A stretch of 64,000 nt of DNA, from positions 4,340,001 through 4,404,000 of the forward strand of contig NZ_VIWU01000001.1 in assembly GCF_007994075.1 (NCBI RefSeq), written 5' to 3'. Below, piece after piece: positions 7,894 to 15,978 of this stretch (position 1 is the first letter of the stretch; each line of letters opens with the position of its first letter). Source of the DNA: Pseudonocardia hierapolitana (GTDB taxonomy: Bacteria; Actinomycetota; Actinomycetes; Mycobacteriales; Pseudonocardiaceae). The translations under genes were made by a program, and so were the position numbers. The notes under the pieces were generated by a model, which was not told the origin of the DNA, made no database searches, and saw nothing but the letters and a program-made list of their open reading frames with translations.

Positions 7894-9465
7894 AACCGTC
7901 GTCAACCGCTTGGCCTGCGGCTGATGAAGTCCGCCATGCGCGGCACCGTGCACGGGACTCGTCCATGCTCGGGGGCGTGGACGAGTCCCTTCCGGCTCCG
8001 CCTCCACACGAGCGGGCTCCGCGACCGGCCCGAGCCGCCGGAAGACCGCACCCGCGGGTCCGACCGCGTCGCCCGCACCCAGCCGGGCCAGGAGCTCCGC
8101 CGCGCCGTCGGGGAGGAACGGCAGGCACTCACCGACGGTGATCCGGCACGCGTCGACCAGGCCGGCCAGCACGCCCTCCCGGTCCGCGGCAGTGCGCTCC
8201 CACGGCCGCTCCCGCTCCAGAACGCGGTTGGCGACCTCGACGAACGACCAGATCGCCGCCGTCGCCCCGCGCAGGTCGAACCGCGCCAGCGCGGCGTCGA
8301 TCCGCCCGGGCAGCGCGGTCGCGGCCGCCGTGGCCTCGCCCGGCGTCCCGCGTGCCAGGCGGCCGTCGCCGATCCGGTGTGCGAGCACGACCAGGCGCTG
8401 GACCAGGTTGCCCAGGCCGCCGGCGAGTTCGCGGTCGGCCCGGTCGACGAGCCGGGCGACCGTGAAGTCGGTGTCGGAGCGCCCCGATGCCTCGCGCAGC
8501 AGCCACCAGCGCACGGCGTCGACGCCGAAGCGTGCGACCAGCTCCAGGGGGTCGACCCCGGTGCCTGCGCTCTTGGCGATCTTCGACCCGCCGATGGTGA
8601 GGTACGGGTGCACGAAGATCGCGGTGGGCAGCGGGAGCCCGACGGCGGTCAGCAGCGCGAGCCAGTGCACGGCGTGGAACCGCACGATCCCCTTCCCGAC
8701 CACGTGCACGCGTTCCGCTGAACGCAGCCACCACTCGTCCAGCTCGTCGCCGGTGAGCGGGGTGATGTAGTTCGCGAGCGCGTCCCACCAGACGTAGACG
8801 ACCTGCTCGGGGTCGTCCGGCACCGGGATGCCCCAGCCGCCGGCCCGGGCGGCGGGCCGGGAGACGCTGATGTCGGCGAGACCGCTCCTGACGAACGCGA
8901 GCACCTCGTTGCGCCGCGTCTCCGGCTCGATCCGGACGCGGCCGGACACGATCGCCTCCTCGATCGCATCCCCGTACCGGGAGAGCCGGAAGAACCAGTT
9001 CTCCTCTGCGATGTGCTCGGGCTCGGTGCCGTGCTCCGGGCAACGTCCCGCCACCAGCTCGGCGGGGGCGTAGAACTGCTCGCAGCCCGCGCAGTACCTG
9101 CCCTCGTAGCGGCGCCGGTACAGGTCGGGGGCGCACCGGCGCCACAGCAGCTCGACGCCGCGGCGGTGGCGTGGATCGGCGCTGGTCCTGATGAAGTCGT
9201 CGAACGAGAGCGAGAGCGGCCCGCGCAGCGCGGCGAACCGGTCGGCCCCCGCCGCGACGAACTCGGGCACGGCGACACCGGCCGCCCGTGCCGCCGTGAC
9301 GTTCTTGAGGGCGTTCTCGTCGGTGCCGGTGAGCAGGCGCACCGGTTGCCCGCGGCGGCGCCGGTGCCGGGCGAGCACGTCGGCCTGCACGAGCTCGAGC
9401 GCGTGCCCCAGGTGCGGGGCCGCATTGACGTAGGGGATGGCGGTGGTGACGTAGAAGCCGTTCAT
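7783..9465 (-). CDS. metG: methionyl-tRNA synthetase paralogue (class I)
   Basis: A 560-residue class I synthetase that should charge tRNA-Met with methionine using ATP. HLGH (HIGH motif) is at residues 18-21. The zinc knuckle region keeps CAGC and CPEH. The KMSKS loop reads KIAKS, a mild variant, within the family pattern GGSKIAKSAGTGVDP. The first 500 residues align well in character with MetRS, but the last 55 or so are encoded antisense to the end of the FtsX gene and look like read-through sequence after loss of the native stop. A GTG 30 bases upstream (9495) is an alternative start. It is probably a second copy beside a housekeeping gene elsewhere. Confidence 0.8.
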   Translation of the reverse strand: MNGFYVTTAIPYVNAAPHLGHALELVQADVLARHRRRRGQPVRLLTGTDENALKNVTAARAAGVAVPEFVAAGADRFAALRGPLSLSFDDFIRTSADPRHRRGVELLWRRCAPDLYRRRYEGRYCAGCEQFYAPAELVAGRCPEHGTEPEHIAEENWFFRLSRYGDAIEEAIVSGRVRIEPETRRNEVLAFVRSGLADISVSRPAARAGGWGIPVPDDPEQVVYVWWDALANYITPLTGDELDEWWLRSAERVHVVGKGIVRFHAVHWLALLTAVGLPLPTAIFVHPYLTIGGSKIAKSAGTGVDPLELVARFGVDAVRWWLLREASGRSDTDFTVARLVDRADRELAGGLGNLVQRLVVLAHRIGDGRLARGTPGEATAAATALPGRIDAALARFDLRGATAAIWSFVEVANRVLERERPWERTAADREGVLAGLVDACRITVGECLPFLPDGAAELLARLGAGDAVGPAGAVFRRLGPVAEPARVEAEPEGTRPRPRAWTSPVHGAAHGGLHQPQAKRLTTVSVEGHPRGRGHPGGPVGRENTGEQSGQGGDEDDGAQ

Positions 9466-9559
9466 CGGCGTCCGTTCCGCCCCGGATGCGGACACCGCAG
9501 TAGGCCCCGCAGCAGCGGGGCATCGGGTGGGATGGCTGGGGTCAGCGCACGCCGGAGGA

Positions 9560-9572
9560 GCCCCGAAGGGGC
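9560..9572 (-). terminator. short GC hairpin downstream of the FAD dehydrogenase
   Basis: A five-base-pair stem GCCCC/GGGGC with a three-base loop lies 72 bases after the FAD dehydrogenase stop, before the metG paralogue on the same strand. There is no T-run. It could end the upstream operon or be a small leader element of metG. Confidence 0.3.
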
Positions 9573-9643
9573 ATCATGATCACGGCGGTCCGGCGCACGC
9601 GATCAGCATCGCACGGCCCGCTGCGGCCCCCGAACCCGTTTTC

Positions 9644-11308
9644 TCAGAGGGCGAGGGACACCGCGCGGCCCGCCTGGCGGCCCGAGAACAGGCAGCCGCC
9701 CAGGAACGTGCCTTCCAGCGAGGCGTGCCCGTGCACGCCCCCGCCGCCGAAGCCTGCGACCTCGCCCGCTGCATACAACCCCGGGAACGGGGTGGCGTCG
9801 GCGCGCAGGACCCGTCCGGACAGGTCGGTCTGCAGGCCGCCGAGCGTCTTGCGGGTGAGGACGTGCAGCTGCACGGCGATCAGCGGCCCGTTCGCGGGGT
9901 CGAGGATCTTGTGCGGGATCGCGGTGCGGACCAGCCGGTCGCCGCGGTAGCGCCGGGCCCCGTGCACGGCGGTGACCTGCAGGTCCTTCGTGAACGGGTT
10001 CTCGATCTCGCGGTCACGCGCGAGGATCTGGCCCTCCAGCTCGGCGAGGTCGATCAGCGGCTCGTCGGTGAGCTCGTTCATCCCGGCCACGAGCCCGGGG
10101 AGCGTGTCGGCCACGACGAAATCGGCGCCGTGCTGCTTGAACGCCTCCACCGGCGGAGGCGCGCCCGGCCGCACGCGGGAGAGCACCTTGCGGATGTCCT
10201 TGCCCGTGAGGTCCGGGTTCTGCTCGGAGCCCGACAGCGCGAACTCCTTCTCGATGATCTTCTGGGTGAGCACGAACCATGAGTGGTCGTGGCCGCTCGC
10301 GGTGATGGCCGCCAAGGTGGCGAGCGTGTCGAAACCGGGGAAGCACGGTGCGGGGAACCGGCGGCCCCTCGCGTCGAACCACAGCGACGACGGGCCGGCC
10401 AGGATCCGGATGCCGTGCCGCACCCAGATCGGGTTCCAGTTGCGGACGCCCTCGGTGTAGTGCCACATGCGGTCGCGGTTGACCACGCGCCCGCCGGCCT
10501 CCTCGGCGACGCCCAGCATCCGCCCGTCGACGTGCTCGGGCACCCCGGAGAGCATCCTCCTGGGCGCGGGACCCAGCCGGGACGGCCAGTTCGCGCGGAC
10601 GAGGTCGTGGTTGCCGCCGATCCCGCCGGACGTGACGATCACGGCCTGCGCGCGCAGCGCGAACTCGCCCACCTCGGTGCGTGAGCTGGCCGTGCCGCGC
10701 GCCGCGGAGCTCGGCTCGAGCACCGCGCCGTGCACGCCGTCGACGACGCCGCCGGTGACCGACAGCCCGTCGACGCGGTGCCGGAACCGCAGCTCGACGA
10801 GCCCGCGCGCCGCGGCGTCCCGCACCTGCCGCACGAACGGGTCCAGCAGTCCGGGCCCGGTGCCCCACACGATGTGGAAGCGCGGGACCGAGTTGCCGTG
10901 GCCGTCGGCCAGGCCGCCGCCCCGCTCGGCCCAGCCGACCACCGGGAACCAACGCACGCCCAGACCGTGCAGCCACGCGCGCTTCTCCGAGTGGGCGAAG
11001 TCGACGTAGGCGGTGGCCCACTGGCGGGCCCAGAAGTCCTCGCCCGCCGGGTCGTCGACACCGCGGTCGAAGGCGGCGGTGCCGAGCCAGTCCTGGAGCG
11101 CGAGGTCGACGGAGTCGCGCACGCCCATCCGGCGCTGCTCGGGGCTGTCGATCAGGAACAGCCCGCCGAACGCCCAGAACGCCTGCCCGCCGATGCCCGT
11201 CTCGGGCTCCTGGTCGAGCAGCAGCACCTTCTTGCCGGCGCCGGCCAGCTCGGCGGTGGCGACCAGACCGGCGAGACCGGCCCCCACGACGATGACGTCG
11301 GCGTCCAT
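9644..11308 (-). CDS. FAD-binding dehydrogenase, fumarate reductase/KstD-like
   Basis: A 554-residue flavoprotein with the dinucleotide-binding start VIVVGAGLAGL at residues 5-15 and the C-terminal FAD signature GLYAAGEVAGFGGGG. The family includes flavocytochrome c, 3-ketosteroid dehydrogenase and fumarate reductase; these desaturate or reduce a C-C bond next to a carbonyl. The substrate is not determined. The conserved SGGIGGN and the His/Gly-rich GVHGHASLEGTFLGG are family-typical. It starts four bases after the patatin stop, so it is the last gene of an RNA ligase-patatin-dehydrogenase operon. Confidence 0.8.
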   Translation of the reverse strand: MDADVIVVGAGLAGLVATAELAGAGKKVLLLDQEPETGIGGQAFWAFGGLFLIDSPEQRRMGVRDSVDLALQDWLGTAAFDRGVDDPAGEDFWARQWATAYVDFAHSEKRAWLHGLGVRWFPVVGWAERGGGLADGHGNSVPRFHIVWGTGPGLLDPFVRQVRDAAARGLVELRFRHRVDGLSVTGGVVDGVHGAVLEPSSAARGTASSRTEVGEFALRAQAVIVTSGGIGGNHDLVRANWPSRLGPAPRRMLSGVPEHVDGRMLGVAEEAGGRVVNRDRMWHYTEGVRNWNPIWVRHGIRILAGPSSLWFDARGRRFPAPCFPGFDTLATLAAITASGHDHSWFVLTQKIIEKEFALSGSEQNPDLTGKDIRKVLSRVRPGAPPPVEAFKQHGADFVVADTLPGLVAGMNELTDEPLIDLAELEGQILARDREIENPFTKDLQVTAVHGARRYRGDRLVRTAIPHKILDPANGPLIAVQLHVLTRKTLGGLQTDLSGRVLRADATPFPGLYAAGEVAGFGGGGVHGHASLEGTFLGGCLFSGRQAGRAVSLAL

Positions 11309-11312
11309 CCGA

Positions 11313-12302
11313 TCACCTTCGCACGCGGGCGAGCGCCGTGACCACCGCGGCGTAGCCCGCCTGCGCGGCCCGCTCGACACGCGCGACGTCGGTGGTGAGG
11401 CCGCGGACCCCCTCGTCCCGCTCCGGGAGCATCGCCAGCAGGTGGGCACCGTCTCGGGACGGGTGCGCGGCATCGTCCAGCACGGCGAGCACGGGGGCGT
11501 GCCGCCGGGCCTCCTGCGCCATCTGACCGAGCCCGGGCGCGAGGCGGTCGAGGGCGCGCGCCCAGCCGGCAGGCCCGCCGGGATCGCCGCGCCGCAGCTC
11601 GGACGGCGCCCTGGTGAACAGCGCGAGCACGTGCGTCGCGCCGTCGGCGAGCGCCCGCAGCACGGGAAGCGGCTCGCCGATCGACCCGTCGATCCAGCGC
11701 TGCCCGTGCAGCTCGACGGCCGGGCCGGCCAGCAGCGGGATCGAGGCGGTGGCCCTCAGGGCGAGCTTCCACTCCGCCGACGTGGCCGGCTCCAGCACGT
11801 GCGGCGCCAGATCGTCGAGCGCGGTCGCCACCACGCGCAGCGGCACGGGGGAGTCCCGCAGCCGCTCCCAGTCGAGCGGTTTCGAGCGGACGAGGACCTC
11901 GTCGAGCAGGTGGTCCAGCGACACGAGGGGCCGGCGCGGGAACCGGCGCGGGTCGATGAACTCGCGGCAGGCCATGTCCTCGTAGAAGATCGCCGCCGAC
12001 CCCCGTCCGCTGCCCAGCAGCAGCCCGGCCCCGACGAAGGCACCGGCGGAGCTGCCGTAGACGACGTCGAAGAACGGCGCGAGCCCCGCGTCGGTGAGTG
12101 CGTGCACCATCCCGCCCGCGTACGCGCCGCGCATCCCGCCGCCGCTCACCGCGAGCGCGATGCGATTCCCGTCGGACCTGCTTCCGGCTGCCTGCCGCCG
12201 CAGCAAGGCCCGGATCACCTCGTCGTCGCCCGCCGGCCCGACGGCGAGTCTGCCGTTCCGGTGCGGCGAGTCGTGCGTTCCGACCCGCCGTGTCACGCCC
12301 AC
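11313..12302 (-). CDS. patatin-like phospholipase
   Basis: A 329-residue lipid acyl hydrolase with a Ser-Asp dyad. The oxyanion loop GGGMRG is at 54-59, the nucleophile elbow GSSAG at 83-87 gives Ser85, and WIDGS gives the catalytic Asp near residue 210. All three patatin blocks are present, so it should release fatty acids from phospholipids or neutral lipids. No signal peptide is seen. It is spaced seven bases after the RNA ligase-family gene and four bases before the dehydrogenase. The whole unit is read leftward. The operon partners suggest intracellular lipid turnover, which is inference. Confidence 0.85.
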   Translation of the reverse strand: MGVTRRVGTHDSPHRNGRLAVGPAGDDEVIRALLRRQAAGSRSDGNRIALAVSGGGMRGAYAGGMVHALTDAGLAPFFDVVYGSSAGAFVGAGLLLGSGRGSAAIFYEDMACREFIDPRRFPRRPLVSLDHLLDEVLVRSKPLDWERLRDSPVPLRVVATALDDLAPHVLEPATSAEWKLALRATASIPLLAGPAVELHGQRWIDGSIGEPLPVLRALADGATHVLALFTRAPSELRRGDPGGPAGWARALDRLAPGLGQMAQEARRHAPVLAVLDDAAHPSRDGAHLLAMLPERDEGVRGLTTDVARVERAAQAGYAAVVTALARVRR

Positions 12303-12309
12303 CGACCGA

Positions 12310-12834
12310 TCATCTCCCGCCGAGCCGGAGCTCGGCCAGCGTCGTCCACGACCCGGGAACGCGGGAGCCGGTCATGAGCACCGCGGACTGCACGGCCACG
12401 CGCACCGGCGGCCCGGTCGCCACCTCGGCCTCCGCGGCGCGCAGCCGCTCGATCGGTGCGCGGTGTCCGATGGTCAGGTGCGGCACGACGTCGTCGCCGT
12501 GCTCACCTTCGTACGGTTTCAGACCGAACCGGGCGGACACCGCACGGGTCAGCGCCACGAACGGCTCGGCGGGCTCCGGTGCCCACCAGACGGCGTCCTC
12601 GAACCAGCCCAGCGCCGAGAACCGGACGTCGAACGCCGGCGCGGCGGCGAACACCTCACCGAGCGCGGTCAGTACTCCCTCGTCGATGCGCGCGGGCGGG
12701 ACGAACGGGAACATGATCGTCACGTGCGCCGGCACGCCGAGCGCGGCGGACGGGTCCAGCGCGGCACGCAGTGCGCCCACCCGGGGCTCGGCTTCGGGGA
12801 TCGGTACGACGACGGCGCTGAGGGTGCTGTCCAC
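12310..12834 (-). CDS. 2'-5' RNA ligase superfamily protein (2H phosphoesterase)
   Basis: A 174-residue two-histidine phosphoesterase. The two signature HxT motifs are H37-V-T39 (HVTIMFPF) and H119-L-T121 (HLTIGH). The fold cleaves or seals 2',5' or cyclic phosphodiesters; the cellular substrate is not known for most bacterial members. Start is uncertain: GTG at 12834 puts the first strand (STLSAVVVPIP) at the N-terminus, while GTG at 12843 or TTG at 12891 would add residues without obvious homology. It is the first gene of the patatin operon and diverges from the esterase gene across a 95-base promoter region. Confidence 0.8.
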   Translation of the reverse strand: MDSTLSAVVVPIPEAEPRVGALRAALDPSAALGVPAHVTIMFPFVPPARIDEGVLTALGEVFAAAPAFDVRFSALGWFEDAVWWAPEPAEPFVALTRAVSARFGLKPYEGEHGDDVVPHLTIGHRAPIERLRAAEAEVATGPPVRVAVQSAVLMTGSRVPGSWTTLAELRLGGR

Positions 12835-12862
12835 GGGCTCCACCCTGCACGGTCCGGAACGC

Positions 12863-12872
12863 CTGACGTCAG
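12863..12872. promoter_or_regulatory. 10-bp palindrome in divergent promoter region
   Basis: A perfect palindrome CTGACGTCAG lies between the divergent 2'-5' RNA ligase and esterase genes, a position where a repressor could control both. No adjacent regulator gene points to a binding protein. Confidence 0.3.
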
Positions 12873-12916
12873 CGAAGTGGCTTTGCTGCAACGGCCGGAG
12901 GCGATCAGTTCGGCGG

Positions 12917-12922
12917 TACTGT
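12917..12922 (+). promoter_or_regulatory. -10 element for a leaderless esterase mRNA
   Basis: TACTGT fits the actinobacterial TANNNT -10 consensus. Its last base is followed by seven bases and then the GTG start of the esterase, so transcription would begin at or next to the start codon. No Shine-Dalgarno sequence is present, as expected for a leaderless message. Confidence 0.5.
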
Positions 12923-12929
12923 CGGCTCC

Positions 12930-14162
12930 GTGGCAGAGCTCAAGGTGGACGCGGAGCCCGAGGAGGTCGGGTTCGACGCGCAGCGGCTGCAGCGGGTCGT
13001 CTCGCACTACCGCCGTTACGTCGACGACGGCAGGCTCGCGGGCTGGACGGTCGCGGTGGCGCGCCGGGGCCGGCTGGTGCTCCACGCCCACCACGGGCTC
13101 GCCGACATCGAGGCCCAGCGCCCCGTGGCCGACGACACGATCTGGCGCATCTACTCGATGACCAAGCCGATCACCTCGGCGGCCGTGCTGATGCTCTACG
13201 AGCGCGGCCTGCTCGAGCTCACCGACCCGGTGGCCCGCTACATCCCGTCCTTCGCCGACCTGCGGGTGTACCGCGCCGGTTCGGCGGCGAACCCCGGCAC
13301 CGCGCCTGCCTCCGAGCCGATGCGCATCTGGCACCTGCTCACCCACACGGCAGGGCTCACCTACGGCTGGCACCACGCCCACGCCGTCGACGAGATCTAC
13401 CGCGCGAAGGGCTTCGAGTTCGGGGCTCCCCGCGGGATGGACCTCGCCACGGCCTGCGACGTGTGGGCGTCCCTCCCGCTGCTGTTCGAGCCGGGCTCCG
13501 AGTGGAACTACTCCGTGGCCACCGACGTGCTCGGCCGGATCGTCGAGGTGGTGTCCGGGCAGCGGCTCGACACGTTCTTCGCCGAGGAGGTTTTCGCGCC
13601 GCTCGGCATGGACGACACGGCGTTCCACGTCGCTCCCGACGAGCTCGACCGGCTCGCAGGCCTGTACATGCCGAACCCGGCAGGCGGGCTGCTGCGCAAC
13701 ACGTCCTTGGGCGACAACGCCACCCGCGAGCCGACCTTCCTGTCGGGCGGTGGCGGCCTGGTCTCCACCGCCGCCGACTACCACCGCTTCACCCAGATGC
13801 TCGCCCGAGGCGGCGAGCTCGACGGCGTCCGGTTGCTGGGCCCGCGCACGATCGCCTACATGACCCGCAACCACCTGCCGGGCGGTGCCGACCTCAAGGC
13901 GTTCGGCAGGCCGATCTCCTCCGAGTCGCCGAACAGGGGGGTCGGCTTCGGTCTCGGCGTGTCGGTGGTCGTGGACGCGGCGGCCGGGAAGACACTCACG
14001 CACGAGGGCGAGTACGCGTGGGGCGGGCTCGCCAGCACCGCGTTCTACGTCGACCCGGCCGCGGAGGTCACCGCGATGTTCTTCACCCAGCTGCTCCCGT
14101 CGAGCACCTATCCCATCCGGTTGCAGCTGCGGGCGTTGATCAACCAGGCGCTGGTGGACTGA
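12930..14162 (+). CDS. serine hydrolase, beta-lactamase class C/EstB-like
   Basis: A 410-residue member of the penicillin-binding-protein-like serine hydrolases. The active-site tetrad S-M-T-K is at residues 76-79 (Ser76, Lys79) and the tyrosine motif Y194-S is in EWNYSVATDVLG; the third box is HEGEYAWGG. There is no signal peptide and the order of motifs matches EstB-type esterases more than secreted beta-lactamases, so ester hydrolysis is the best guess. GTG start with a -10 element seven bases upstream. The next gene follows after five bases. Confidence 0.8.
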   Translation: MAELKVDAEPEEVGFDAQRLQRVVSHYRRYVDDGRLAGWTVAVARRGRLVLHAHHGLADIEAQRPVADDTIWRIYSMTKPITSAAVLMLYERGLLELTDPVARYIPSFADLRVYRAGSAANPGTAPASEPMRIWHLLTHTAGLTYGWHHAHAVDEIYRAKGFEFGAPRGMDLATACDVWASLPLLFEPGSEWNYSVATDVLGRIVEVVSGQRLDTFFAEEVFAPLGMDDTAFHVAPDELDRLAGLYMPNPAGGLLRNTSLGDNATREPTFLSGGGGLVSTAADYHRFTQMLARGGELDGVRLLGPRTIAYMTRNHLPGGADLKAFGRPISSESPNRGVGFGLGVSVVVDAAAGKTLTHEGEYAWGGLASTAFYVDPAAEVTAMFFTQLLPSSTYPIRLQLRALINQALVD

Positions 14163-14167
14163 TCGGG

Positions 14168-14563
14168 ATGTCCAACGCGCTCGCGCTCGTCATCCGGGTG
14201 GCCGTGGTGGCGGTCAGCCTGTGGGTGGCCACCCTGATCGTCCCCGGCATCGACAACACGGCCGGCACCACCGGCGCCCGCATCGGCACGCTGGTCGGGG
14301 TCGCGCTGATCTTCGGCCTCGTCAACGCCGTGCTGAAACCGTTGATCAAGGTGGTCGGCTGCCCGTTCTACATCCTGACGCTCGGCTTCATCGGGCTGGT
14401 GGTCAACGCGCTGCTCTTCATGCTCGTCGGCGCGCTCGCCGGCGGGCTCGGGTTGCCGTTCGAGGTCGGCGGGTTCGGCGCGGCGTTCCTCGGGGCCATC
14501 GTGGTGGCCGTGGTCGGCTTCCTGCTCCACGTCCTGATCCCCGACCGGCTCGACCAGCGTTAG
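14168..14563 (+). CDS. phage holin family 4 (YvlD-like) membrane protein
   Basis: A 131-residue integral membrane protein with four hydrophobic helices and the family motif LVNAVLKPLIK after helix two. The Pfam name is historical: chromosomal members (YvlD type) are envelope proteins with no shown link to phage lysis, and nothing around this gene is phage-derived. It begins five bases after the esterase stop, so the two are likely co-transcribed. It ends in a four-base tail overlap with the convergent TenA gene. Confidence 0.8.
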   Translation: MSNALALVIRVAVVAVSLWVATLIVPGIDNTAGTTGARIGTLVGVALIFGLVNAVLKPLIKVVGCPFYILTLGFIGLVVNALLFMLVGALAGGLGLPFEVGGFGAAFLGAIVVAVVGFLLHVLIPDRLDQR

Positions 14564-15246
14564 AGGGGCCAGACCTCCCGCCGGTACCCGGCGTCCCAGA
14601 ACATCCACTCGTACGTCGACGTGCGACGGAAGTGCTGGCGCATCAGCGCGCGCTCGGAGTCGGAGAGCGTCTCGCCCACCCGGTCGGTGAGCTCGAGCAC
14701 CGAGTCGACCACCGCCTGGAAATCCTCGCTGCCGTACATCGCGATCCAGCGGGCGTAGAGCGGGTCGGGTGAACTGCGGGCGATCAGCTCGTCACCGACC
14801 CGCGCATAGATCCAATAGCACGGCAGCACTGCTCCGATCGCCTCTGCGAATGATCCGCCGTATGCCGTGGCGAGCAGATAGCTGATGTAGGCCTGCGTGG
14901 TGGGTGCCACCGGCTCGAGCGCCGCCTCCTCGGGCGAGGAGCCGAGCTCGGCCATCAACGCCGCGTGCAGGTCGCGTTCGGCCGCGATCGCCTGCGCCGC
15001 GTGCTCCGCGAACATCACCGTGCCGCTCTCGTCCGGTGCCTTGGCGGCGCAGACCGCCAGCGCCCGCGCGTACCCACGCAGGTAGTGCGCGTCCTGCACG
15101 ATGTAGTGCCGGAAGGACTCCCGGGCCAGGGTGCCGTCGGCCAGCCCGGTGAGGAACGGGTGGGCGAGGATCGCGCCGTACACGTCCTCGACGTCCGCCC
15201 ACAGGACGTCGCGGGTGCGCAGGGTGGAGCGGGCTGGAGTCGCCAT
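14560..15246 (-). CDS. tenA: TenA/thiaminase II family protein
   Basis: A 228-residue all-helical enzyme of the TenA family, which hydrolyses aminopyrimidine products of thiamine decay and so salvages the pyrimidine for thiamine synthesis. The catalytic Cys143 lies in LPCYWIY, Asp52 is in QDAHYL and Glu213 in YEWMFW, so the active site is complete and of the TenA_C type. No thiamine riboswitch was recognised upstream, and no thi genes are adjacent. It converges on the holin-family gene. Confidence 0.85.
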   Translation of the reverse strand: MATPARSTLRTRDVLWADVEDVYGAILAHPFLTGLADGTLARESFRHYIVQDAHYLRGYARALAVCAAKAPDESGTVMFAEHAAQAIAAERDLHAALMAELGSSPEEAALEPVAPTTQAYISYLLATAYGGSFAEAIGAVLPCYWIYARVGDELIARSSPDPLYARWIAMYGSEDFQAVVDSVLELTDRVGETLSDSERALMRQHFRRTSTYEWMFWDAGYRREVWPL

Positions 15247-15295
15247 GGCCCGACGCTACGGCGGCCGTGGCCCCGGCGGAAGCCACCCGAATCGC

Positions 15296-15332
15296 CAGGC
15301 AATTGCACGAGAGGTTTGCTCAGGCAATTGCA
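15296..15332. promoter_or_regulatory. paired 12-bp direct repeat between tenA and a small gene
   Basis: CAGGCAATTGCA occurs at 15296-15307 and again at 15321-15332, 25 bases apart start to start. Each copy contains the dyad TGCAATTGCA-like core (GCAATTGC is a perfect 8-bp palindrome). The site is 50-86 bases from the tenA start and about 180 from the small gene on the other strand. A dimeric regulator acting on tenA is the simplest reading; the protein is not identifiable. Confidence 0.45.
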
Positions 15333-15509
15333 GGGAATGCCCTGGTCACCGCGCGGCCGGAGAGGTGGCCAGGAAATGAGATGTCGCTCACTCTTCCGTA
15401 TGCTTCTCTCTTGCGTCCCGACACCGGTAGTTCACCATGGGAGCAACCACGGGCGGCGACTCAACGCCGAGCGCGTCGGACCGCATTTTGCACTGCGGAG
15501 GTGAGTCGA

Positions 15510-15737
15510 ATGGATCCCGCTCCGATGGACCATCACGAGAAGATGCGGCTGCGCGCCGCGGCGTTCCGCGCCACCCGGCTGTACCCCGGGCCGGTCGGTG
15601 AGCTGGTGTCTCGTGAGCTGCTCACATGGGAGGAGTTCGGGTACCGGCTCGGTGGCGAGCAGCTCGTGATGCGCCTGGTCGATCACGTGCTGAAGTCACC
15701 GATCCCGCAGCCGACTGCGGAGGCCGACGCCGCCTGA
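15510..15737 (+). CDS. small conserved actinobacterial protein, unknown function
   Basis: A 75-residue soluble protein. The start is well supported: GGAGGTG lies six bases before the ATG. The sequence has an acidic and aromatic core (YPGPVGELVSRELLTWEEFGYRLG) and no recognised domain. I recall similar short proteins in related actinobacteria but cannot assign a role. It is a single-gene unit reading toward a leftward small membrane-protein gene. Confidence 0.65.
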   Translation: MDPAPMDHHEKMRLRAAAFRATRLYPGPVGELVSRELLTWEEFGYRLGGEQLVMRLVDHVLKSPIPQPTAEADAA

Positions 15738-15743
15738 CGGGCG

Positions 15744-15947
15744 CTACCGCTCGTACGTCGCGGTCACGGTCGAGTCGTCTGCCGGCACCCCGTCGGCGAG
15801 TGCGCCCGCCGTGGCCGCCAGCACGAGCATCGCGGCCAGCGTGACGAAGCTGCCCGCGTAGCCCACGAGCGCGATCCCGGCGCGCACCCGCGCGGCCCGT
15901 CGGCGACGTGTGGCGCGGAAGGTGGGGAACGCGGCAGGAGCAGCCAT
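15744..15947 (-). CDS. small single-pass membrane protein, hypothetical
   Basis: A 67-residue frame with a basic N-terminal part (RATRRRRAARVRAG) followed by one hydrophobic helix (IALVGYAGSFVTLAAMLVLAATAGALA) and a short polar tail. The positive-inside pattern would leave the C-terminus outside. The arrangement is protein-like, but there is no family match I know. The AGGAG before the ATG is very close, so the start is not secure. Confidence 0.45.
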   Translation of the reverse strand: MAAPAAFPTFRATRRRRAARVRAGIALVGYAGSFVTLAAMLVLAATAGALADGVPADDSTVTATYER

Positions 15948-15978
15948 GCTCCTGCTATCGCGCCCCCGTCGCCCGGCG

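Noticed and set aside
9496..9643. T-box riboswitch upstream of the metG paralogue
   Set aside because: Only a five-base-pair hairpin is visible; no T-box bulge sequence or specifier loop could be recognised.
14168..14563. Prophage, suggested by the holin family name
   Set aside because: No integrase, capsid, lysin or att-like site is nearby; the family is chromosomal YvlD-type.
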